Origin: SIAJ01 sp036266155
Lineage (GTDB): Bacteria > Planctomycetota > Planctomycetia > Gemmatales > Gemmataceae
NCBI GenBank assembly: GCA_036266155.1
Contig: DATANR010000127.1
Span: 1-36,951, forward strand
Direction of reading: 5' to 3'
Length of the DNA: 36,951 nucleotides
Shown in pieces: positions 15,047 through 21,472 of the stretch (positions within the stretch are counted from its first letter, which is position 1; every line of letters starts with the position of its first letter). The position numbers were made by a program, and so were the translations under genes. Under the pieces are notes generated by a model. The model was not told where the DNA came from and did no database searches. It was given only the letters and a program-made list of their open reading frames with translations.

Positions 15047-16389
15047 CCGGCGACGCGTGCTTGCAACGTCGCCGGCACACCCGGCGCCGGCTTCAAGGTG
15101 ATCGTCGGCCAGGGCGTCACCTTCGCGTCCGCGTCCAGCGTGAACCGCCAACGCTGGCCGAGCGTCGCGAGCAGCAAGACACCTTCCATCATCGCGAACG
15201 TGTTGCCGATGCAGACGCGCGGCCCGCCGCCGAACGGGTAGTACGCGTACTTCGGCAAGCGCTTCATCAACCCATCGGCCCAGCGTTCGGGCCGGAAGGC
15301 ATCGGGATCGTCGAAGTATTCTGGATCGCGATGGCTGACCCACTGGCTGAAGAAGACCGTGGTGCCTTTCTTGACGCGGTAGCCGCCCAGTTCCACGTCC
15401 ATGAGCGGCTCGCGGCCAATCAAGTAGACCGCGGGATAGAGTCGCATCGACTCCTGACTGACTTGCTCCGTGAAGGTCAAACGCGGAATGTCGTCCGGCG
15501 TCGGCAGGCGACCACCGAGAACGCTCGCCCACTCGGCCGCGAGCTTGGCTTCAATTCCTGGATGTTGGGCGAGCAAATACCACGTCCAGCTCAACGTCAG
15601 AGCCGTCGTCTCGTGGCCAGCCAGGAACAGCGTCATCGCCTCGTCACGCAATTGCACGTCGGTCATGCGTGAGCCGTCGGTATCCTGAGCACGCAAAAGC
15701 ATCGACAGCAAGTCGTCGCTCGGCGCGGTTCGCGCTCGCCCGTCGCGGATGAATCCTTCGATGATGGCATTGAGGTGTCGCAGTGCCTTCTTGAGCCGCA
15801 GATGCGATGGCAGCGGCACCCATTCGGGCCAGTTGACGAGGTTGCGAAAACGCCGGTGGATCAGCGTCAGCACCACCATGTGTGCAGCGTGATAGGCCTC
15901 CTGATCGCGGATCGCCGACGCGCCGAACAGCGTGCGTAAAGCGATCGCCCCGGTCAGCCGCGACATCTCGTCCGCCACGTCGATTCGTTTGCCCACCTGC
16001 CAGCCGCGTGCGACTTCGTCGGCGAGTTCCGTCATTGCCGGCGCATAGCTCGGCAGCCGGCCCCTTAGAAACGCGGGCTGCGCCAGTCGTCGTTGCCTCA
16101 GCCAGAAGTCGCCGTCACTCGTGACGAGCCCATTGCCTAAGAGCGGCTTGTACATCCGGGCGCCGAAGTGCTTGATGTAATGGCGTGCATCGGTGACCAG
16201 CACTTTCTCGATGATGTCCGGATCAGTGACCAGTACGCATCGCCGCGGCCCCAGGCGGAACGTGCAGATCGATCCGTACTCGCGTACGATCTCGACGAGC
16301 CAATCGAGCCGGCGATCGGCAAACGGTTGCAAGGAGCCGGTGAGCAGTGAGCCCTTTGGACCAGGCGGCAACTTCAAAGTGGAAGACAT
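15043..16389 (-). CDS. Cytochrome P450
   Basis: 448 residues from ATG 16389, 25 bases after the GNAT gene. LPPGPKG at the start, I-helix AGHETT (257-262) for oxygen activation, ExxR as ESMR (313-316), DAFRPERW (363-370) and the haem loop FGGGPRVCIG with Cys393 as iron ligand are all present, so the enzyme should be functional. It lacks an N-terminal membrane helix and resembles soluble bacterial members of the CYP102/CYP4-like group that hydroxylate fatty acids or terpenoids. No ferredoxin or reductase gene is close, so redox partners are elsewhere. Third of three closely spaced minus-strand genes. Confidence 0.95.
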   Translation of the reverse strand: MSSTLKLPPGPKGSLLTGSLQPFADRRLDWLVEIVREYGSICTFRLGPRRCVLVTDPDIIEKVLVTDARHYIKHFGARMYKPLLGNGLVTSDGDFWLRQRRLAQPAFLRGRLPSYAPAMTELADEVARGWQVGKRIDVADEMSRLTGAIALRTLFGASAIRDQEAYHAAHMVVLTLIHRRFRNLVNWPEWVPLPSHLRLKKALRHLNAIIEGFIRDGRARTAPSDDLLSMLLRAQDTDGSRMTDVQLRDEAMTLFLAGHETTALTLSWTWYLLAQHPGIEAKLAAEWASVLGGRLPTPDDIPRLTFTEQVSQESMRLYPAVYLIGREPLMDVELGGYRVKKGTTVFFSQWVSHRDPEYFDDPDAFRPERWADGLMKRLPKYAYYPFGGGPRVCIGNTFAMMEGVLLLATLGQRWRFTLDADAKVTPWPTITLKPAPGVPATLQARVAG

Positions 16390-16414
16390 GGAGATGTTGT
16401 AGGTCCGCGGCTCT

Positions 16415-16993
16415 TCACTTTCGGCGGATCGCGAAGCGCATGATTGGGCGCGTGTCCGAACGTCGTGCGACTTCCTTGAATCCGGCCGCGAGAAACGCCG
16501 ACGCGAGGCCATGCCAGACGAATGGGTCTGGAGCCTTCTCAGTCTTCGGCTCCACCGGATACCCCTCGACGATCGTGCCGCCTTCGGACTTCACGTGCTC
16601 GATGGCGGCCTTCAACAATTGGACGCTGAGCCCCTTTCGTCGTTGGTCCTTGCGAACGAAAAAGCACGAGATCGACCAAACAGGTTTGTCGTCCATGGGT
16701 CGCAGAATGCGCGACCGCGTGAGGCCCGAGAAATCTTCCCGTGGGGCGACGGAGCACCAGCCGACCGGTTCGTTGCCCAAGTAGCCGAGCAACCCCGGCG
16801 GCGGACCGTCGTTGACGACCTGCAACATGAAACGACGATTGCCATCGCCTTTCTGCTGTTCATATTCGGCCCGCGGGCGACGCCAGAAAGTACACCAGCA
16901 GCCGGCACACGCGCCGCGTTCGCCGAAGAGCAATTCGAAATCGTCCCAGCGATCGGGGGTGACGGGATGGCAGACGAGGTGGGGTTTGGGCAT
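16415..16993 (-). CDS. GNAT-family N-acetyltransferase
   Basis: 192 residues. N-terminal VCHPVTPDRWDDFELLFGERGACAGCWCTFWRRP is a Cys/Trp-rich opening found in a subgroup of GNAT proteins; LLGYLGNEPVGWCSVAPREDF forms the central strands, and WSISCFFVRKDQRRKGLSVQLLKAAIEHVK contains the acetyl-CoA pyrophosphate loop (Q/R-x-x-G-x: QRRKGL). FLAAGFKEVARRSDTRPIMRF is the usual C-terminal part. The acceptor is unknown. It lies 27 bases after the toroid-repeat gene and 25 bases before the P450. Confidence 0.85.
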   Translation of the reverse strand: MPKPHLVCHPVTPDRWDDFELLFGERGACAGCWCTFWRRPRAEYEQQKGDGNRRFMLQVVNDGPPPGLLGYLGNEPVGWCSVAPREDFSGLTRSRILRPMDDKPVWSISCFFVRKDQRRKGLSVQLLKAAIEHVKSEGGTIVEGYPVEPKTEKAPDPFVWHGLASAFLAAGFKEVARRSDTRPIMRFAIRRK

Positions 16994-17020
16994 GGCAACT
17001 CACTTGGCAAGCCGGGTCAA

Positions 17021-18019
17021 CTAACGGCGACCCAGCGTTTTGTTTGGACTGCTTCCCATCGCCAGTGCCGCCGCCGCCCAACCGCTCGCCGCGGATGAGA
17101 TGAACTGATCCTTCCCATACGGGAAGCCGCCTTCGTAGTACGGCTGGAACGGCTTGCTCCGCGATTTCACTTCCCACGAGCCGTCCGCGGCTTGCGTTCG
17201 CAGCAGGAACCAGACGCCGCGTTGATAGGTCAGGTCCGTCGTGGCTAGGCCACCGGCTTGATGCAGGGCGACCAGAGCGCTGCCGGTCGCGTAAGAATCA
17301 CCCGGGTTGCCGTCGAGTTGACTCCACGAGCCGTCGGCCTTCTGAGTCTTGGCAAGGGCTTGGGCCGCGGCGCGGATTGCATCGTCCTTCGCGCCGGCTT
17401 CCTTCAAGGCGAGCAAGCGGAAGACGCGATCTTCCGTGTCCTTCGCAGTTGTCTTGGCCAGCCAGCCGCGGACGGCCTCGGTGCGCTTCGTAATGGCCTC
17501 TTGCTGTTCCTTGGTTCCGAAGAAATGCAGTCCGCGAAGGGCCAGGTAGTTGGTAGTCAAGTCGCTCGCCTCGGACGGCGGGCGATTGCCCGACACTCGC
17601 CAGTGGTCCTTGTCGGCCTGGTATTTGAGCAAGTACTCGGTCACAGCCGCTGTCACATCGTCCGGCTTGTAGCCACCCAATTCGAGCGTGAGCAGCGCAT
17701 AGCCCGCCGTATCGACCTGCCCGCCGGTGCCTTCGCCTTTGCGGAACTTCTCCTTATTGCGTTTCAGGAAGTCCGCAACGAAGTCGGTCTGCTCCTTCAA
17801 GTCCTCGTCCTTGACGATGAAGCCATGCTCTCGCGCCGCATGAAACGCGAGCATCGGCAACGCCTGATTGTGGCACGCGAAACAAGTCTGCTTGTGAATA
17901 TGCCCGTCAGCGGCCTTGAGCAGCGGCGGCAGCGCTCGATCGGTCGCCGCACCCAGGTTGGCTGGGGTCGGCACCGTGGTCAGCGTGAAGAATACCCACA
18001 GCGCGGCGATAGGAGGCAT
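17021..18019 (-). CDS. Secreted alpha/alpha-toroid (squalene cyclase/prenyltransferase-repeat) protein with a CxxCH motif
   Basis: 332 residues; GGAG 9 bases before ATG 18019. A hydrophobic leader is followed by a single haem-c-like motif CFACH at 46-50. Residues 100-310 are helical repeats with QKADGSWSQL and QAADGSWEVK (QxxDGSW boxes), DTAGYALLTLELGGY, TTNYLALRGLHFFG and ATGSALVALHQAGG, the pattern of the terpenoid-cyclase/prenyltransferase toroid fold. The catalytic DxDD motif of squalene-hopene cyclases is absent, so it is not a cyclase. Secreted proteins of this kind are frequent in planctomycetes and of unknown role. First gene of the run leading to GNAT and P450. Confidence 0.75.
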   Translation of the reverse strand: MPPIAALWVFFTLTTVPTPANLGAATDRALPPLLKAADGHIHKQTCFACHNQALPMLAFHAAREHGFIVKDEDLKEQTDFVADFLKRNKEKFRKGEGTGGQVDTAGYALLTLELGGYKPDDVTAAVTEYLLKYQADKDHWRVSGNRPPSEASDLTTNYLALRGLHFFGTKEQQEAITKRTEAVRGWLAKTTAKDTEDRVFRLLALKEAGAKDDAIRAAAQALAKTQKADGSWSQLDGNPGDSYATGSALVALHQAGGLATTDLTYQRGVWFLLRTQAADGSWEVKSRSKPFQPYYEGGFPYGKDQFISSAASGWAAAALAMGSSPNKTLGRR

Positions 18020-18171
18020 GGGAGAAACTCCACGATCGAGTCGAGCGTGCCCCCATTCTACCTAACTTGCGGCGACCTTCACATCCAATCGCAAATCCCT
18101 CTGGACTTGTCCACCCGCCCCGCTTATAGGGCCGGTCTCTCCCGGGGGTCCGGGTTGCGGAGGGCGTCCTT

Positions 18172-19176
18172 GTGAACGGGCCCGACAGCGAGTTCGTCGT
18201 CGCCACCGAGCAGCTCACGAAGATCTACCAGAACCGGCAGATCGCGCTCAACGACGTCACGCTGACCATCGAACCCGGCTGCGTGCTCGGCTTGCTCGGT
18301 CCCAACGGAGCCGGCAAGACGACGTTCTTGCGCCTGGTCCTCGGGCTGCATCGGCCGACGGCGGGACGAGTGAAAGTCTTTGGCCGGCCCATGCACCCGA
18401 ACGCGGCCTCCCTGCGTCGCCGGATTGGCTACATTCCGACCAATCCGCAGTTTCCGCGGGGCATGACCCCGATCAATTATCTCGACTACATGGGCCGGCT
18501 GTTCGGCCTGCCGCTCAACGTCCGTAAGCCGCGGTTGGCAGCGCTCATTCGCGCTGTGGATTTGCTCGCGCACGCGGGAGCGGACCTCAGCCAGTTCTCG
18601 GCCGGCATGACATCGCGGCTCGCCGTCGCGGCCAGTCTGATCAATCAACCGGACCTGCTCATCTGGGACGAGCCGACGCACGGGCTCGACATTGAAGCCC
18701 GCCGATCCATGCTCGAACTCATCAAGCGACTCGCGCACGAAAAGACACTCATCATCTGTTCGCACAATCTCAGTGACGTCGACGAGGTGTGCAACCACGC
18801 CGCGGTCCTGAGCCAGGGCCAACTCATTTTCCAGGGCTCGCTCCAGGACTTGAAAGGCCGCATTCGCAAGAATCACTACGAGCTGGACCTCGAAGGCGAC
18901 CAGAAGTCGATCAGCAAGTGCGTGCAGCAAATCAAGAGTTTCAATGACGTCAAGCAAGTGATCCTGCGGCAGCGACGCATGGAAATCATGCTCAATGAAG
19001 AGACGCTGAACACAACCGTGCTCACGAAGGTGTTCTCGGTCCTCAACGAAAACAAGATCGCCCTGGTCAGCGTCCGCAGCGTCGGCCAGCAGACGGAACA
19101 AGCGTATTTGGACCTGGTCGAAAAAGAGGAATCGCGCGGCTTCACGCGGCTGTATCAGCCGTCCGAAGCAGCCTAA
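18172..19176 (+). CDS. ABC transporter ATP-binding protein (ABC-2 exporter type)
   Basis: 334 residues from GTG 18172, with GGAGGG 7 bases upstream. Walker A GPNGAGKTT (43-51), then a Q-loop region around IPTNPQFPRGMTP, signature FSAGM (142-146) in place of LSGGQ, Walker B LLIWDE (162-167), D-loop GLD and switch His in ICSHNLSDVDEV. The C-terminal about 100 residues (KNHYELDLEGDQ onward) form the extra domain common in CcmA/NatA-type exporters. With the permease encoded next it should make an ABC-2 exporter; substrate unknown. The signature departs from consensus at three positions. Confidence 0.92.
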   Translation: MNGPDSEFVVATEQLTKIYQNRQIALNDVTLTIEPGCVLGLLGPNGAGKTTFLRLVLGLHRPTAGRVKVFGRPMHPNAASLRRRIGYIPTNPQFPRGMTPINYLDYMGRLFGLPLNVRKPRLAALIRAVDLLAHAGADLSQFSAGMTSRLAVAASLINQPDLLIWDEPTHGLDIEARRSMLELIKRLAHEKTLIICSHNLSDVDEVCNHAAVLSQGQLIFQGSLQDLKGRIRKNHYELDLEGDQKSISKCVQQIKSFNDVKQVILRQRRMEIMLNEETLNTTVLTKVFSVLNENKIALVSVRSVGQQTEQAYLDLVEKEESRGFTRLYQPSEAA

Positions 19177-19180
19177 GAGG

Positions 19181-19266
19181 AATGATAAATGATAAATGAT
19201 AAATGATAAATGGACGGCGGCCGTGTATTTATCATTTTTGCATTTATCATTTGTCATTTATCATTC
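19181..19266. repeat. ATGATAA tandem repeats facing inverted copies
   Basis: Four head-to-tail copies of ATGATAA at 19182-19209 are followed, after GGACGGCGGCCGTG, by three inverted copies (TTTATCAT) between 19227 and 19266. The two sides can fold into a long AU-rich hairpin around a GC-rich loop. It fills the gap between the ATPase stop and the permease start, so the permease start codon sits at the foot of the stem and no ribosome-binding sequence is visible there. Confidence 0.85.
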
Positions 19267-20043
19267 ATGGACGTTCCCGCCGCCGTTGTCGCCCCCTTCA
19301 AATATCGCCGGTGGCTGCCTTATTGGGCCGTGCTCCGCACCGACATTCGGCAAACGTTTCGGAGCTGGGTCTATCGCCTGTGGGTTGTCGTCACGATCCT
19401 CGCGGCCGGCGGGTTCTTGCTTTATCGCTTTGGCGTCCATCGCGAAGCCGGGCTCACGCAGCCGGCGGCAGTGCATACGAGCGACTTGCTGCGTGCCGTC
19501 GCCCTGGGATCACTGGCGCTAATCGTGGTGTTGTGCGTCAGCAGCATCTCGTCGGAGCGCGGAACGCTCGCCGATTCAGTGCTCAGCCGCGGCATCAGTC
19601 GATATCAATATTTTCTGGCGAAATGGCACGCACGAACCATTGTCGTGGTCAGCACGTTCGCAGTGATGGCGTCGAGCATGTTGGCGGCTTTTCACTTTCT
19701 CCTGACCGACGATCTCTCCATTAACGGCTGCATAGCGGCCATCGTCACCATGTCGGCCATGTTGGCCGCGGTCGTCGCGATGGGCGTCGCCGTCGGGTCG
19801 ATGAGCAACAGCACCGTCGTCGGCATCACGGCCTTGTGGATCGCCCTGTACGGCACGGGCCTGTTGATGTCGCTGTTGCCAAACACATATCCGACGCCCG
19901 AGAAAGTGCTGTCGCGGTTGCCGCACGTCCTGCAGGGGCAGTACAACCTCGCCTCGCTCTCCGACTGGGTGCTCGGCGGCATCGTCGTCGCCATCGGCTC
20001 GGCGACGGCGGGGATGCTCGCCTTTGCCCGCAAGGACGTTTGA
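19267..20043 (+). CDS. ABC-2 type transporter permease
   Basis: 258 residues from ATG 19267. Translating further upstream only reads through the repeat. Six membrane helices can be drawn: LWVVVTILAAGGFLLY, LLRAVALGSLALIVVLCVSSI, IVVVSTFAVMASSMLAAF, IAAIVTMSAMLAAVVAMGVAVG, VVGITALWIALYGTGLLMSLL and WVLGGIVVAIGSATAGMLA. SSISSERGTLADSVLSRGISRYQYFLAKW between helices 2 and 3 is the cytosolic coupling segment seen in ABC-2 permeases ('ER..gtl..ll..pvsr..ill.K'). Partner of the preceding ATPase; substrate unknown. Confidence 0.88.
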   Translation: MDVPAAVVAPFKYRRWLPYWAVLRTDIRQTFRSWVYRLWVVVTILAAGGFLLYRFGVHREAGLTQPAAVHTSDLLRAVALGSLALIVVLCVSSISSERGTLADSVLSRGISRYQYFLAKWHARTIVVVSTFAVMASSMLAAFHFLLTDDLSINGCIAAIVTMSAMLAAVVAMGVAVGSMSNSTVVGITALWIALYGTGLLMSLLPNTYPTPEKVLSRLPHVLQGQYNLASLSDWVLGGIVVAIGSATAGMLAFARKDV

Positions 20044-20069
20044 CGCCACATTCAGCTATCATCTGATTG

Positions 20070-20714
20070 ATGAAGCCGAGACCCCGTCGATATTTGTTGC
20101 TGGCTGTTGCGTGCACATCGCTTTTCGCGCTCTTGGCGGTGCTTGTCGAAGCCGACACGTTCATCATTCGACTTGATGCCAACCTCGTGCGTACTCTGTA
20201 CAGTCTTGGCGACGAGCGGCCAACGCTCCAAGCGTTCTTCGTGTTCGTGACCGACCTGGGCACGGGCCGGCCGCTCTGGATTGTCGGCGCACTCGCCGTC
20301 CTTCTACTACTCGTCAGTCGCCAATGGTTTCGGGCACTGGTTTGGTTGACGGGCCTGTTGGCCTCCGAACCGGTGACTGCGTTTCTCAAAGCACAATTCG
20401 GCCGGCCGCGGCCGCCGTTCGCCACCATCGACGGTTTCAGCTTTCCCAGCGGCCACGCGTTCGGGTCCTCCGTGACGTATGGAATGCTCGCGCTAACGAT
20501 CCTGTTCGTCTTTCGCGAACACCGCTGGCGCTGGCTGCTGGCGGGTGCATTGTGGCTGTGGATGGGGCTTGTGGCGCTGAGTCGCCCGATCCTGGGCGTG
20601 CATTATCCGAGCGACGTGTTAGCTGGCATGAGCCTCGGCCTGGGCTGGGGCTTCGCCTGGGCCGCTCTCGCTGAATGGCGCGACTTGCAAAAACAAATCC
20701 GACATCGCAACTGA
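20070..20714 (+). CDS. PAP2-family membrane phosphatase
   Basis: 214 residues from ATG 20070. The three PAP2 motifs are in order: KAQFGRPRP (107-115), PSGH (126-129, with HAFGSS) and SRPILGVHYPSD (171-182, catalytic His178). About six membrane helices frame them. Such enzymes dephosphorylate lipid phosphates such as undecaprenyl pyrophosphate or phosphatidate at the outer face of the membrane. It follows the ABC permease after 26 bases, so it may belong to its operon. The last 96 bases overlap the end of the opposing pseudouridine synthase gene. Confidence 0.92.
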   Translation: MKPRPRRYLLLAVACTSLFALLAVLVEADTFIIRLDANLVRTLYSLGDERPTLQAFFVFVTDLGTGRPLWIVGALAVLLLLVSRQWFRALVWLTGLLASEPVTAFLKAQFGRPRPPFATIDGFSFPSGHAFGSSVTYGMLALTILFVFREHRWRWLLAGALWLWMGLVALSRPILGVHYPSDVLAGMSLGLGWGFAWAALAEWRDLQKQIRHRN

Positions 20715-21395
20715 AGTCGGCACCGCCGCGCCCCAGTAGTCCGGCAAACTCGCTTCGAGACGCACCGGCGTCTTGCGAAATGGATGCTCAAAAACGAGTT
20801 GCCGAGCGTGCAGGGCGATCACGCGGTCGCGCGGCAGTTCGGCCGGTGGCCCAAATTCACGCGTGCTCCCATAGAGCGCATCGCCCACGACTGGGTGGCC
20901 ACGAGTCGCGGCTTGAATGCGGAGTTGGTGCATTCGCCCCGTCTTGGGCGTCAACTCCACAAGCGACGCGTCGGCGTCGCGATGTAGCACTTTGAACAAC
21001 GTGATCGCTTCCTTGGCAGCCTCGGTATCCGGCTGAACGACTTCCGACCGCGGCTGATCCGGCACCTTGCGAAGATAGTCCCGCCATTCGCCAGACTCGT
21101 CCGCGATGACGCCCTCGACCAGCGCCCAATAGACCTTGGTGACCGCGTGCTTCTGAAACTGCTCGGCCACGCGTTGCGCGGCCTTGGTGTTGCGGCAGAA
21201 GACGATCGCCCCAGATACCGGTTGATCGAGCCGATGCGGAATGCCCAGATACACGCCGGATGGCTTGGCGTACTTCTCTTTGAGGTAAGCCTTCACGTCC
21301 GCTTCGAGCGACGGAACCCCCGCGGGTGCCTGCGTCATCAGCGGAGCGGGCTTGTTGACTGCGATGAGATGATGATCTTCGTGGAGGACGTGCAT
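20619..21395 (-). CDS. RluA-family RNA pseudouridine synthase
   Basis: 258 residues. Starts MHVLHEDHHLIAVNKPAPLMTQ, typical of the family without an S4 domain. GIPHRLDQPVSG holds the catalytic Asp57 (HRLD), followed by KVYWALVEG and GRMHQLRIQAATRGHPVVGDALYG. It isomerises uridine in ribosomal or transfer RNA; the exact site is not predictable. About 35 residues after LPDYW are extra compared with typical members and are exactly the part overlapping the PAP2 gene, so the stop has probably drifted. No ribosome-binding sequence precedes the start, but a TATAAT lies 6 bases upstream. Confidence 0.9.
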   Translation of the reverse strand: MHVLHEDHHLIAVNKPAPLMTQAPAGVPSLEADVKAYLKEKYAKPSGVYLGIPHRLDQPVSGAIVFCRNTKAAQRVAEQFQKHAVTKVYWALVEGVIADESGEWRDYLRKVPDQPRSEVVQPDTEAAKEAITLFKVLHRDADASLVELTPKTGRMHQLRIQAATRGHPVVGDALYGSTREFGPPAELPRDRVIALHARQLVFEHPFRKTPVRLEASLPDYWGAAVPTSVAMSDLFLQVAPFSESGPGEAPAQAEAHAS

Positions 21396-21401
21396 GGGGA
21401 C

Positions 21402-21407
21402 ATTATA
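21402..21407 (-). promoter_or_regulatory. -10 box immediately upstream of the pseudouridine synthase start
   Basis: TATAAT on the minus strand at 21407-21402, separated by 6 bases from ATG 21395. Transcription would then start at or next to the A of the ATG, giving a leaderless message. A -35 box is weak: TTGGGC stands 14 bases further upstream, shorter than the usual 16-18. Confidence 0.45.
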
Positions 21408-21437
21408 CCGAAGCGTGAGCCGCCCAATGCCGACAGC

Positions 21438-21466
21438 ATCGGGCGGCTTACGCCGCTCCGCTCGCC
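21438..21466. repeat. Dispersed REP-like repeat copy
   Basis: The 28 bases here are, in inverted sense, the same as 27651-27678 (GCGAGCGGAGCGGCGTAAGC, then CGCCCGAT). A second, diverged half (GAGCCGCCCAAT) lies just to the left, so the unit can fold on itself. It lies between two minus-strand genes. Confidence 0.8.
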
Positions 21467-21472
21467 AAGACG

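Noticed and set aside
14236..15672. Long plus-strand open frame of 478 codons across the end of the Pst permease and the P450 gene
   Set aside because: It overlaps two well-supported genes in other frames or antisense, and its product is Arg/His/Gly-rich with no domain character. High GC makes such frames common.
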